The notes beneath the pieces are model-generated. The model saw only the letters and a program-made list of their open reading frames with translations. It ran no database searches and was not told where the DNA came from. Below, in pieces: positions 50,939-59,155 of a stretch of 59,155 nt of DNA (position 1 is its first letter; every line of letters starts with the position of its first letter). The stretch is from Deltaproteobacteria bacterium. GTDB lineage: Bacteria; Desulfobacterota; Syntrophia; Syntrophales; UBA2210. A program made the position numbers and the translations under genes. Location of the stretch: the NCBI GenBank assembly GCA_016933965.1, contig JAFGTS010000001.1, positions 1 through 59,155 on the forward strand. Direction: 5' to 3'.

Positions 50939-53152
50939 CTACGCGATCGGTATATCAAAAGAGATTATCGTTCCATGGGGAACATTTTCACTGACGGTCA
51001 CGGTACCGTTATGATCCGAAATTATGGAATTCACGATGGCAAGCCCGAGACCGGTGCCGTGTTTTTTTGTCGAAAAATACGGTTCGAACAGCCGGGTACG
51101 ATCCTTTGGGGCGATACCGGGGCCGTTGTCCCTGACGTCAACACGGACACGGTTCTGGACGCTGTCCACATGAGCGGTGATCTCTATGAGACCGCCTTCC
51201 TTTGAATCCGTCGTAATGGCCGCGACGGCGTTGTCGATCAAATTTATCATAACCCGCTTCATTTGTTCCACGTCGATGTTTACCATCGGCAGGTCTTCCT
51301 GCTTCTTGAAGGAGAAGGAGATGTTCCTGGCCGAATCTTCAAAGAGCGTTATGGAATCCTCGATGACCGCACTGATGTCGCCCGCTTCGGGGTGTGCCAT
51401 GGGCATCCGGGCGAACCGGGAGAATTCATTGACCAGGTTCTTCAGGACCTCCACCTGGTCGATGATGGTCTTCGTGCATTCCCTGAAGACCGAACCGTTG
51501 CCGCCGTCTATGGTGTCGCCGTATTTACGCTGCAACCGCTCGGCGCTCAGTTTGACCGGGGTCAGGGGGTTTTTTATTTCATGGGCGATGCGCCGCGCCA
51601 CTTCACGCCAGGCGGCGACGCGCTCGGCCTTCTGGATCTCCGTCAGGTCCTCGAAGACCACGACCATGCCCATGTAGTTCTGCCCGTCGTCACGCAGAAC
51701 CGTCGCGGAAACGAGCACGGTCAGCACCCGGTCCTTGAGGGTCAGCTGGATCTGTTTTTCCAGGGAATCACTGTCAACCTCATCAAGCTCTTTCAGAAAT
51801 TCACGTGCCAGTTCCATGTGCTCCGGCTGCAGTACTTCGGTGTATCGTCTGTACAGAACTTCGTCGGTTCTGATGTTGAGCATCTCTTCCGCTGCGCGGT
51901 TGATGGTGCTGATCACATCGTTCCGGTCGATCGATACCACGCCGGCGGACACATTGCGCAGAACCGTCTCCATGTATGTCCGTCTCTGATCCAGATCGAT
52001 ATTTGCCTGTCGCAGGCTCTCGCTGCTTTTCTTGAGGTCCTGCGTCATCTGGTTGAAGGAATTGACCAGGACCCCGATCTCGTCTTCCGCAAGAACATCG
52101 ATGTGATAATCCAGGTTCCCGCCGGCTATTTCATGGGTCGCTTCGGCAAGGTCCTGAATCGGTACGGTAATTCCCTTGGCGAGGAACAGGCCGAACCAGG
52201 TGGCTGAAAAGGTTATCAAAAGCGTAACGATGAAGAGCATCATGATGTAGCTGAACTTGATGGGATTCTGCAGCAGCTTGAGCTGCCCGTACTCTTCCGA
52301 TGTCTTTGATATGAGAGACATCTTTTCTATCAGGTCTTTGTTGATGAAGGACGTAACGGCCACCATTCCGATCACTTCCCGGGGAGAAAAGTTGGTGTAG
52401 AGCGGAGCGATGCCGCTGATCGCGTCACCGGTCGCCATGGAAGTGACCGTGGAGGCATCCTTTCCCATGTAGATATCTTCGATGATCCGGGGAGAAAGCT
52501 CCGTCGGCGGGATTTCTGTGTGATTCGGGTCCTTCAGGGAAATATTTTCATTCCGGTTGTCGAAAAAGACCTCCACGGCGCCCAGATTGAAGTATTTCTG
52601 ACGTTGTGCCAGGATCGTCTTCAGGTATTGTTCCTGTTCCTGGTCATACAATTTGCCCTGTGTGATCTCGGAGCTGATAAGCCTGGCATAGTACTGGGCG
52701 TCCGTGGCGGCCTGCCCGTAATACGTCTGGGCGATCTCCAGTGACGAGTTCAGCGCGTTGCCCAGCCTCATCTCGAACCAGTTGTCGATGCTGTATGCAA
52801 GGAATTTGATGGATACAAGGAACAGAACGGCCGTAGGTACCAGTGAAAGACAGACAAAGGCGGCCACCAGCTTCGTTCTCAGTTTTGAGCCGAGGATACC
52901 GCGCCGCCGTTCGAATATGAGCTTTACCAGGTTCCTGGTTATGAGGAAGATAAGAAGGATGATGAGGATCAGATTGATATTGATCAGGCCGAATATGAAC
53001 ACCTCGTTGGATATGGGGAGGAGGTTCTCGATGCTGGAAATATGACTCTCGATGTAGGTCAGGACGATAATAACGGCAATGGTGAGCAATATGGCGAACC
53101 GCTCCCGCCGCCGCCGTTTCAGTTCATTGCTGTCCATGTGCTGCTGTTCCAT
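50939..53152 (-). CDS. ntrY: NtrY-type sensor histidine kinase
   Basis: A 737-residue membrane kinase. Two to three transmembrane segments lie at about 20-75 and about 90-115, followed by a long extracytoplasmic region (about 115-300) and another membrane segment near 310. A HAMP domain (GITVPIQDLAEATHEIAGG), PAS domain (NVSAGVVSIDRNDVISTINR), phosphoacceptor His in RRIAHEIKNPLTPVKLSAER, and ATPase motifs (NLIDNAVAAI, DNGPGIAP, GTGLGLAIVNS) follow. It ends 9 bases before ntrX. Start ATG 53152; a second ATG six codons later is also possible. Confidence 0.92.
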   Translation of the reverse strand: MEQQHMDSNELKRRRRERFAILLTIAVIIVLTYIESHISSIENLLPISNEVFIFGLININLILIILLIFLITRNLVKLIFERRRGILGSKLRTKLVAAFVCLSLVPTAVLFLVSIKFLAYSIDNWFEMRLGNALNSSLEIAQTYYGQAATDAQYYARLISSEITQGKLYDQEQEQYLKTILAQRQKYFNLGAVEVFFDNRNENISLKDPNHTEIPPTELSPRIIEDIYMGKDASTVTSMATGDAISGIAPLYTNFSPREVIGMVAVTSFINKDLIEKMSLISKTSEEYGQLKLLQNPIKFSYIMMLFIVTLLITFSATWFGLFLAKGITVPIQDLAEATHEIAGGNLDYHIDVLAEDEIGVLVNSFNQMTQDLKKSSESLRQANIDLDQRRTYMETVLRNVSAGVVSIDRNDVISTINRAAEEMLNIRTDEVLYRRYTEVLQPEHMELAREFLKELDEVDSDSLEKQIQLTLKDRVLTVLVSATVLRDDGQNYMGMVVVFEDLTEIQKAERVAAWREVARRIAHEIKNPLTPVKLSAERLQRKYGDTIDGGNGSVFRECTKTIIDQVEVLKNLVNEFSRFARMPMAHPEAGDISAVIEDSITLFEDSARNISFSFKKQEDLPMVNIDVEQMKRVMINLIDNAVAAITTDSKEGGLIEITAHVDSVQNRVRVDVRDNGPGIAPKDRTRLFEPYFSTKKHGTGLGLAIVNSIISDHNGTVTVSENVPHGTIISFDIPIA

Positions 53153-53164
53153 GGTTCTGTCGCC

Positions 53165-53749
53165 TTAATACACGAATTCCTTGGTGATCCATTCCGTTTC
53201 AAAGTCCCAGAGTGAAACGAAAAAGAACACGTATTCAAGATGAAGGGGCAGTTTGACCGCCTCAAGCTCGGCCTTTGCCCGCAGGTAATATGTGCTTCCC
53301 CTGATCATGTTTCTCAGGGGCATGATGGCGACGCCGTTCACGTCGGACATGGCGGTTTTAGCCTCTGCAAAATCGGTGAACTGCTCGGGTCGTTTGCCAT
53401 CTTCGGTGAAGGCAACGTAAAAGAGCTTCTTCACATTGTCATACTTGATCGTGTGCTTGATCTCGCGGGCGAATTCGAGTTTGTCCCACCAGAAGCCCCG
53501 CTTTCTGTGCAACTCAATGGTGAAGGTGAAGGTGGTCGGTATCCCGGCATGGATGGCCTCTTCCATTTCCTCGGTGAAACAATCGGTCACCCGGAAATAG
53601 ACAAGGACCTGCTCGGTGGTGTTCGTGATCAGGACGTCCCGGATTTCGGCCTCTTCGGCACGGGCGCCGCGTGGATCAAGGGCTGAGACCAGACAGACGA
53701 AAAGCAGCAGGAACGGAAGAAATATCTTGTTATGGGGACCTTTCATCAT
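53165..53749 (-). CDS. DUF4390 protein
   Basis: A ~194-residue exported protein. The signal segment (KIFLPFLLLFVCLVSAL) is followed by the DUF4390 domain: AEIRDVLITNTTEQVLVYFR, FTFTIELHRKRGFWWDKL, REIKHTIKYDNVKKLFYVAF and PLHLEYVFFFVSLWDFETEW. In this bacterial group DUF4390 genes commonly lie just ahead of an ntrY-ntrX pair, as here (12 bases). Function unknown; the linkage suggests an accessory role in the NtrYX system. Start chosen at the double Met near 53749; the frame extends upstream without a signal or ribosome site. Confidence 0.85.
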   Translation of the reverse strand: MMKGPHNKIFLPFLLLFVCLVSALDPRGARAEEAEIRDVLITNTTEQVLVYFRVTDCFTEEMEEAIHAGIPTTFTFTIELHRKRGFWWDKLEFAREIKHTIKYDNVKKLFYVAFTEDGKRPEQFTDFAEAKTAMSDVNGVAIMPLRNMIRGSTYYLRAKAELEAVKLPLHLEYVFFFVSLWDFETEWITKEFVY

Positions 53750-53908
53750 GGCCGGCGGTATACTGTTGTAACTGCACACAAACAAAATCGTGCCGTGCCG
53801 GTTGAAGGTATTCGGCACAGGCACGGTAAGATATAAATTTTGCAAGAGAATTATAGTAGGGAAGGAGGCACCAAAAAGCAAGATTTATTTGCTGCTGACA
53901 GGCAATAC

Positions 53909-54844
53909 TTACAGGGAGGCAGATGCGTGAAGGGGTCCTTCCATATGGAAGCTTTCGATGAAGGAGTCGGGACTTTCCTTCTTTCCGTTCGTCATATCGA
54001 CAACGGTCCAGTGCTCGCCCTTTTTCAGAAGTTCCCTGAGCAGGAGGTTGTTGAGCCGGTGCCCTGACTTTCTGCCGATGAAGTGACCGGTGATGGGCAT
54101 TCCCAGGAGCGAGAGGTCGCCGATGGCGTCAAGGACCTTGTGCCTGACGAATTCATCAGGCACCCTGAGACCTTCCTTATTGATGACCTTTTCTTCATCA
54201 AGGACGATGGCGTTCTTGAGTGAACCGCCCAGGGCCAGTCCCTTTGCCTGCAGGTATTCGACCTGGTGGAGGAAGCCGAACGTCCGAGCCCGGCAGATCT
54301 CCTGCTCGTAAGCGCTCCGGGAGAAGACCATGTGAAAGGCTTGTTTCCCGATGGCCGGGTGCTCGAAGTCGATCTCATAGGTTATCTGAAAATCTTTCGC
54401 CGGGTGAAGCGCCGCAGAGACGTCTCCCTCGGTGACCGACAGCGGCTTCGTAATGACAACCGTTTTTCTGGGTTTTTCCTGCTCCTTGATCCCTGCCTTT
54501 TTCAAAAGGTTGACGAAGGGCAGGGCGCTTCCGTCCATGATGGGAACTTCAAAGGAGTCGACTTCAACGACGGCGTTGTCGATGCCCATGCCGAACAGGG
54601 CGGAAAGCAGGTGCTCCACCGTCGACACGTGGGTGCCGTTCATGCCGAGCGTCGTTGCCAGCGTGGTATCCGAAACATTCGTCAGCTTTGCTTCGATCGT
54701 ATTGTGACCCGACACATCACGCCTTCGGAACCGGATCCCGCTGTCGGTTTCGGAAGGATAAATGGTCATGTTCACCTTCCGTCCCGAATGCAGGCCGACG
54801 CTTCCGCATCGGACCGGCGTGTGAATGGTGTGCTGTTTGTACAT
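53909..54844 (-). CDS. lpxC: UDP-3-O-acyl-N-acetylglucosamine deacetylase
   Basis: A ~311-residue lipid A biosynthesis enzyme and the committed step for LPS. Zinc ligands are seen in STVEHLLSAL (His) and RHKVLDAIGDL (His and Asp), and the catalytic His in GHFIGRKSGHRLNN. The substrate-binding VGLHSGRKVNM is near the start. ATG at 54844 (MYKQHTIHTPV) is preferred because GAGGAT lies 8 bases before it; ATGs at 54850 and 54895 are alternatives. Proof of a lipid A outer membrane, hence Gram-negative. The DUF4390 gene begins 160 bases further along the same strand. Confidence 0.95.
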   Translation of the reverse strand: MYKQHTIHTPVRCGSVGLHSGRKVNMTIYPSETDSGIRFRRRDVSGHNTIEAKLTNVSDTTLATTLGMNGTHVSTVEHLLSALFGMGIDNAVVEVDSFEVPIMDGSALPFVNLLKKAGIKEQEKPRKTVVITKPLSVTEGDVSAALHPAKDFQITYEIDFEHPAIGKQAFHMVFSRSAYEQEICRARTFGFLHQVEYLQAKGLALGGSLKNAIVLDEEKVINKEGLRVPDEFVRHKVLDAIGDLSLLGMPITGHFIGRKSGHRLNNLLLRELLKKGEHWTVVDMTNGKKESPDSFIESFHMEGPLHASASL

Positions 54845-55042
54845 GGACATATCCTCGGTATACGAAAAGAGCAACAACCGTGCCAGGACATTCACGGAAC
54901 GTAGAATGATGCTAAAAGTATGTTATTGTTGATATTTATCAGTACAGTGCGGGTCGTCTTCAAAAAGGTACCTTTATTTTCAGTCGGCGTGGTGTTGCAA
55001 AATCAACACAGCACGGTTTTGGCTGCGGAAAGGGGTCGAGCG
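54845..55042. other. Gap upstream of lpxC
   Basis: Part of a 312-base gap between lpxC and queH. This section is AT-rich near lpxC (a likely leftward promoter, no clear -35/-10 pair seen) and holds no gene. The remaining part contains the repeat element listed next. Confidence 0.5.
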
Positions 55043-55118
55043 TTCAAGGGGCCAAGGTTTCAAGGGTTCTAGGGTTCCAGTGTTCAAGGGGTCGAACCCT
55101 TGAATCCTTGAAACCTGG
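55043..55118. repeat. Nested inverted-repeat element built from TTCAAGG units
   Basis: The unit TTCAAGGG occurs at 55043-55050, 55059-55066 and 55083-55090, and in reverse as CCCTTGAA at 55097-55104 and CCTTGAA at 55106-55112. The inner pair (55083-55090 with 55097-55104) makes an 8-bp hairpin with a 6-base loop. CCAAGGTTTCAAGG (55052-55065) pairs outside it with CCTTGAAACCTGG (55106-55118), with one bulged base. It looks like a small genomic palindromic repeat rather than a terminator. Confidence 0.65.
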
Positions 55119-55156
55119 AAAAGGCAGCAGCTTTTTCGGAGGTGAGCCGAAATAAT

Positions 55157-55696
55157 TCACTTTTCCCCGCCCCGGTAAAAACGCTCTTTTTCACTGTATA
55201 TACACCCGCAGTATTGCTGCCGGTACATGCCTGATTTTCTTGATTCATCGATCCCTTCTTTCCATCCTTCCCTGAAGTCGCGATAGTGGAAGGGGACCCC
55301 GGTTTCCCGGGCGATGCTCTCGCCCAGTTCCTTCATCAATTCATGGTCCTGGAACTTGCTGTAAAGGAGTGTCGAGGTAAATCCGTCGAAATTGCCCCGC
55401 CGGGCGATCTGTGCCGTGTATTTCAGGCGGTCGTAATAGCAGTACCGGCACCGTTCCTGTTCCCTGAAGACGACATTTCGCAGGAACTCTTCCATGGCGT
55501 AGTCTTCGATGGTGATGAGGTGCATATCCACCTCGCCGGCGTAAGTGATCAGCGTGTCGAGACGCCGCTTGTATTCCATATAGGGATGGATGTTCGGGTT
55601 ATAGAACAGGCCGTGCACCTCATGCCCCTCCCGGCGCAGGGTTCGCAGGGGATAGATGGCGCAGGGGGCGCAGCATATGTGAAGAAGGATTTTCAT
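55157..55696 (-). CDS. queH: Epoxyqueuosine reductase QueH
   Basis: A 179-residue QueH (DUF208) enzyme for the last step of queuosine synthesis in tRNA, an alternative to QueG that does not need cobalamin. The metal cysteines are seen in HICCAPCAIYPLRTLRREG (Cys8, Cys9, Cys12), CRYCYYDRL, and QQYCGCIYSEKE. Length and layout match the family. It is the last gene of the yebC-ruvC-ruvA-ruvB group, 18 bases after ruvB, so co-transcription is likely. Confidence 0.93.
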   Translation of the reverse strand: MKILLHICCAPCAIYPLRTLRREGHEVHGLFYNPNIHPYMEYKRRLDTLITYAGEVDMHLITIEDYAMEEFLRNVVFREQERCRYCYYDRLKYTAQIARRGNFDGFTSTLLYSKFQDHELMKELGESIARETGVPFHYRDFREGWKEGIDESRKSGMYRQQYCGCIYSEKERFYRGGEK

Positions 55697-55714
55697 GACA
55701 GGCAGGCCCGGCAG

Positions 55715-56752
55715 TTAGAACAATTCTTTCTGGTCCCGCTCCTCCTTGTTCCAGAGCCGCCCGAAATGTTCATAGGCGGCCTTCGTGGCGATCCTTCCCC
55801 GGGGTGCCCGGTGCAGGAATCCCTCCTGGATCAGAAAGGGTTCATAGACGTCTTCAACGGTATTCTTTTCCTCGCCGATGGCCGATGAAAGGCTGTCGAT
55901 GCCCACGGGACCGCCGTCGAACTTGTCTATCAGGGTGAGGAGTATCTTCCGGTCCATGGAATCGAATCCCTGGTGATCGACCTCCAGCATCTCCAGGGCC
56001 CGGATGGCCGTGTCTCTCGTAACGATGCCGTCTGCCTTGACCTCCGCAAAGTCACGGACCCTCTTGAGAAGCCTGTTGGCGATCCTCGGCGTTCCCCGTG
56101 AGCGCTGTGAGATCGCTTCGGCACCACCGTCGTCGATCTCTATGGAAAGGATCCGTGCCGACCGGATGATGATGGTCTTCAGCTCTTCAGGTTTGTAGAA
56201 ATCAAGACGAAAGCTCATACCGAACCTGTCACGCAGCGGCGAGGTGAGAAGCCCCGCCCTCGTTGTGGCCCCGATAAGCGTAAAGTTGGGGATCTCCAGT
56301 TTCATGGATCGCGCCGACGGCCCCTGGCCGATAAGGATATCGATGTGATAGTCTTCCATAGCGGGGTACAGGATCTCTTCCACGACGTGCGACAGCCGGT
56401 GGATCTCATCGATGAACAGAACGTCATGCTGCCCCAGGTTGGTCAGGATCGCCGCCAGATCTCCCGGCCGCTCCACGACGGGACCGGAGGTTACCTTGAT
56501 ATCAACGCCCATCTCTCTGGCGGTGATATAGGCGAGGGTGGTCTTGCCGAGACCGGGAGGACCGTAAAGCAGCATATGGTCGAGGGCCTCCCTCCGTTTT
56601 CGCGCCGCCTCGATGAAGATCGAGAGATTTTCCTTGACCTTGCTCTGGCCCACGTATTCGTCAAGGCTCACAGGACGAATGGATTGTTCATATCCCAGAT
56701 CATCCTGCAGCTTCTCGGGATTGACGACTGAATCTCTCACGATTTTTTCCAT
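55715..56752 (-). CDS. ruvB: Holliday junction helicase RuvB
   Basis: A 345-residue AAA+ motor of the RuvABC complex that drives branch migration. Motifs: [11 protein letters not shown], Walker [15 protein letters not shown] (about 60-73), Walker [11 protein letters not shown] (about 113-122), sensor [17 protein letters not shown] and the C-terminal winged helix ([20 protein letters not shown]). It follows ruvA after about 50 bases and has AAGGTTCGG upstream. All of ruvC, ruvA and ruvB are present. Confidence 0.97.
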   Translation of the reverse strand: MEKIVRDSVVNPEKLQDDLGYEQSIRPVSLDEYVGQSKVKENLSIFIEAARKRREALDHMLLYGPPGLGKTTLAYITAREMGVDIKVTSGPVVERPGDLAAILTNLGQHDVLFIDEIHRLSHVVEEILYPAMEDYHIDILIGQGPSARSMKLEIPNFTLIGATTRAGLLTSPLRDRFGMSFRLDFYKPEELKTIIIRSARILSIEIDDGGAEAISQRSRGTPRIANRLLKRVRDFAEVKADGIVTRDTAIRALEMLEVDHQGFDSMDRKILLTLIDKFDGGPVGIDSLSSAIGEEKNTVEDVYEPFLIQEGFLHRAPRGRIATKAAYEHFGRLWNKEERDQKELF

Positions 56753-56801
56753 GTGTGCCGAACCTTCAGATACTCCCCGTCACCGCCGTGTCCTGCCGGC
56801 A

Positions 56802-57398
56802 TCAGTTTGACAGTATTTTCAATGATTCCGTAAGCAGCTCTTCCAGGGTGGCGGTTCCTCCCGCCCCACGGAGCACGATGTCAAGGGCATCCTCGGCCGC
56901 TTTCTTCCTGTATCCGAGGTTCATCAGGGCCGAGAGAGCGTCTTCCTTCACGGGCTGCTGGCGGCCCGGTTCCCTGTCCGATATCTCAGACATAACCGCG
57001 AACATCTTATCTTTCAATTCAAAAATGATGCGCTCGGCCATCTTTTTCCCCACGCCGGGGATGCCGGTAAGCCGGGCGAAGTCCTGAGCCGAGATGGCGG
57101 AACAGAGCTCATCGGCTGAGATCCCTGAAAGGATGTTGATCGCCAGTCTCGGTCCGATACCGGAGACGCTGATGATGGTCTTGAATATCTCTTTCTCCCG
57201 TGTGGTGAGAAATCCGAAGAGATTGATAAGGTCTTCCTTCACGTGGGTGTAAATGGCGAGGGTGACGGGCTGTCCCGTTTCAGGGAGGTTGTAGAAGGTG
57301 CTCAGCGGGATGTACACGCCGTAGCCGACACCCTGGACGTCCACCACGATGTAGTGAGCCGATTTTTCTGATAATGTTCCTCGTATGCTGGCGATCAT
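56802..57398 (-). CDS. ruvA: Holliday junction binding protein RuvA
   Basis: A 198-residue RuvA. The N-terminal OB domain (MIASIRGTLSEKSAHYIVVD, VQGVGYGVYIP) is followed by helix-hairpin-helix motifs (ISVSGIGPRLAINIL and TGIPGVGKKMAERIIFELKD) and the C-terminal RuvB-binding domain from about 150 (ALMNLGYRKKAAEDALD). It forms a tetramer on the four-way junction. Its start abuts the ruvC stop directly. Confidence 0.97.
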   Translation of the reverse strand: MIASIRGTLSEKSAHYIVVDVQGVGYGVYIPLSTFYNLPETGQPVTLAIYTHVKEDLINLFGFLTTREKEIFKTIISVSGIGPRLAINILSGISADELCSAISAQDFARLTGIPGVGKKMAERIIFELKDKMFAVMSEISDREPGRQQPVKEDALSALMNLGYRKKAAEDALDIVLRGAGGTATLEELLTESLKILSN

Positions 57399-57878
57399 TT
57401 ACAGTGCTTCCGACTTTGAAAAATGTGCATGACAGATTGCGACGGCGAGGGCGTCCGCTGCATCGGCGGGTGGAAGTTCGGTAAGATTGAGGATCGCCCT
57501 GACCATGAACTGAACCTGGCTCTTTTCGGCACGGCCGTAACCGACAACAGCCTTTTTTATTTCCAGCGGTGTGTACTCGTATATGGGGATGCCCCTCATG
57601 GGCGCGATGAGTATCGCGACCCCCCGGGCCTGCCCCTGTTTAATGAGGCTTTTGATGTTCTTCCCGTAGAATATGTCTTCTATCGCTATGGCATCGGGTC
57701 TGACATCATCCACAACCCTGCAGAGCCCGTCATAGATGCCTTGAAGGGACGCCGAGCATGATTCGCCCCTCCCGATCTTTATTTCGCCATAGAGAATACT
57801 GGAAATTCCATCCCTGTTCTTTTCGACCGCCCCGTAGCCCGTTACTTTCGTTCCCGGGTCTATACCCAGAACTTTCAC
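57399..57878 (-). CDS. ruvC: Crossover junction endodeoxyribonuclease RuvC
   Basis: A 159-residue Holliday junction resolvase. Catalytic acids are visible: Asp7 in LGIDPGTKVTGYG, Glu in IAIEDIFYGKN (about 67), and two Asp in PPADAADALAVAICHAH (about 140). The start is a GTG with GGAGAAGA upstream. It is immediately followed by ruvA. Confidence 0.96.
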   Translation of the reverse strand: MKVLGIDPGTKVTGYGAVEKNRDGISSILYGEIKIGRGESCSASLQGIYDGLCRVVDDVRPDAIAIEDIFYGKNIKSLIKQGQARGVAILIAPMRGIPIYEYTPLEIKKAVVGYGRAEKSQVQFMVRAILNLTELPPADAADALAVAICHAHFSKSEAL

Positions 57879-57899
57879 TTTCTCTTCTCCCCGGGTCCT

Positions 57900-58655
57900 T
57901 TATTCCTCACTCAGCTTCTCCATGATTTCATCGGGTATGTCGAAGTTCGCGTAAACATGCTGCACATCGTCGTTGTCTTCCATCTTTTCCATAAGGCGCA
58001 GCATCTGGGCCGCTTTGTGCTCGTCGAGCTTCACCGTTGTCTGGGGCATCATGCCCACTTCTGCCAGAATATAAGGGATGCCGGCTTCGTCGATCTTGTT
58101 CTTCACATCCTCGAACGATGCAGGGTCCGTTCTCACTTCCCACTCGGTTTCCATTTCAACGACGTCCTCCGCCCCCGCCTCAAGAGCCAGTTCCATGACC
58201 CGGTCTTCCGTAACGACGGATTTGTCGAAGACGATATTCCCTTTTTTTTCGAACATCCAGGCGACGCAGCCGTTTTCACCCAGGTTCCCTCCCTGTTTCG
58301 AGAAGATGTGACGGATGTCGGAAACGGTCCTGTTCTTGTTATCCGTCATGACTTCAACAAGGACGGCGACTCCTCCCGGTCCGTATCCTTCATAGGTGAC
58401 TTCTTCGTAAGCGGAACCGCCATCAAGCTCTCCGGCCCCTTTCTTGATCGCCTTTTCTATGTTGTCCTTGGGCATGTTTTCGGCCTTGGCGCTGAGAATT
58501 GCCTGCCGTAGTCGCGGATTTCCTTCCGGGTCGCCGCCGCCGAGACGGGCGGCGAGGGTGATCTCCTTGATGATTTTTGTGAATACCTTGCCTCTTTTGG
58601 CGTCTGCCGCGCCTTTTTTATGTTTGATGGTGCTCCATTTCGAGTGTCCTGACAT
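57900..58655 (-). CDS. yebC: YebC/PmpR-family transcriptional regulator
   Basis: A 251-residue YebC/TACO1-like protein. The family N-terminus is [20 protein letters not shown], followed by [40 protein letters not shown] and [15 protein letters not shown]. Members are proposed to act as transcription regulators or translation factors that help ribosomes at proline-rich stretches. Start at 58655 has GGAGGAGAC upstream; the frame extends to 58736 without a site. Adjacent to ruvC and read from the same strand, as is common in bacteria. Confidence 0.95.
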   Translation of the reverse strand: MSGHSKWSTIKHKKGAADAKRGKVFTKIIKEITLAARLGGGDPEGNPRLRQAILSAKAENMPKDNIEKAIKKGAGELDGGSAYEEVTYEGYGPGGVAVLVEVMTDNKNRTVSDIRHIFSKQGGNLGENGCVAWMFEKKGNIVFDKSVVTEDRVMELALEAGAEDVVEMETEWEVRTDPASFEDVKNKIDEAGIPYILAEVGMMPQTTVKLDEHKAAQMLRLMEKMEDNDDVQHVYANFDIPDEIMEKLSEE

Positions 58656-58734
58656 AGGCGGTGTCTCCTCCCATGATGTCACACTGTTCAACAATAGTGC
58701 GATACATAACACAGCCACAATCGCTATGCAAAAC

Positions 58735-58766
58735 AAAAAAACCCTCCAAAAAAGAGGGTTTTTTTT
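58735..58766. terminator. rRNA operon terminator (bidirectional)
   Basis: AAAAAAACCCTC (58735-58746) pairs with GAGGGTTTTTTT (58754-58765) around a 7-base loop. A and T runs on both sides allow termination on either strand. It ends the leftward rRNA transcript just downstream of 5S and insulates the yebC-ruvCAB genes. Confidence 0.88.
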
Positions 58767-58768
58767 AA

Positions 58769-58884
<116 letters not shown>

Positions 58885-58959
58885 ATCGATATTAAAAAGT
58901 TGTGACAACCATATATCTACGTTGTTTCCGCAGGCTGCGCCATATTATGAGAACAAATT

Positions 58960-59155
<196 letters not shown>

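Noticed and set aside
58885-58959. tRNA in the 5S-23S spacer
   Set aside because: The spacer is about 75 bases, with no cloverleaf, T-loop or CCA pattern visible.

Overview
The window is about 59 kb of a Gram-negative, most likely anaerobic or syntrophic deltaproteobacterium (Desulfobacterota, Syntrophales-like). This placement is inferred from gene content: an indolepyruvate:ferredoxin oxidoreductase, a TRAP transporter, a TetR-controlled acyl-CoA beta-oxidation cluster with a ferredoxin-linked nitroreductase, lpxC, a DUF4390-NtrY-NtrX operon, QueH, and several small families (DUF3568, C_GCAxxG_C_C, FmdB zinc ribbon, DUF3047) common in that group. I see no prophage, insertion sequence, CRISPR array or tRNA. 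Nearly all genes are intact.

Layout. 1-3.3 kb: the 3' end of katG, then leftward genes for a chalcone-isomerase-like protein, a SurA-like chaperone, a DUF4405 membrane protein and a HAD protein. 3.5-7.1 kb: a triple-PAS/LuxR regulator, an HU/IHF protein and a glycosyltransferase. 7.4-12.9 kb: a leftward operon (double-domain ThyX-like flavoprotein, M48 protease, FmdB protein, DUF362, UbiA). 13-23.7 kb: the most interesting part, described below. 24-29.6 kb: MBL hydrolase, purC, dnaJ, C_GCAxxG_C_C protein, tandem UspA, dodecin, phosphoesterase. 29.7-34.6 kb: carB and purF. 34.6-45.3 kb: acyl-CoA synthetase, nitroreductase-ferredoxin, thiolase, two acyl-CoA dehydrogenases, TetR, SDR, an isolated PaaK C-terminal domain, an NTF2-like protein and an iron alcohol dehydrogenase. 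45.6-54.9 kb: M23 peptidase, Lon-like protease, DUF3568 lipoprotein, ntrX, ntrY, DUF4390, lpxC. 55-59 kb: queH, ruvB, ruvA, ruvC, yebC and the 3' end of a leftward rRNA operon (5S and partial 23S).

The main discovery candidate is at 13.9-20.9 kb. Phenylacetate-CoA ligase (paaK-like) and iorA are each preceded by a similar leader: a matching promoter-like block, a short ORF with Trp codon(s) (three consecutive TGG before iorA, one TGG at the matching place before paaK), an antiterminator segment, and a GC-rich hairpin ending in eight T. This is the layout of tryptophan transcription attenuation. iorA is followed without a visible break by iorB and a complete TRAP transporter (dctP, dctQ, dctM). 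Attenuation by charged tRNA-Trp would switch these genes on when tryptophan is scarce. That is backwards for a catabolic iorAB and suggests a salvage or biosynthetic route: a TRAP porter takes up indoleacetate or other aryl acids, the ligase forms the aryl-acetyl-CoA, IorAB carboxylates it reductively to the aryl-pyruvate, and a transaminase elsewhere makes the amino acid. The leaders are read directly from sequence; the direction of the pathway and the transporter substrate are inference.

Other notable items are a tandem ThyX protein whose two halves each keep different parts of the catalytic motif, a decayed methyltransferase-like fragment beside it, a 30-bp perfect palindrome overlapping the promoter of the TetR/SDR operon, a PaaK C-terminal domain standing alone, and a nested inverted-repeat element upstream of queH.
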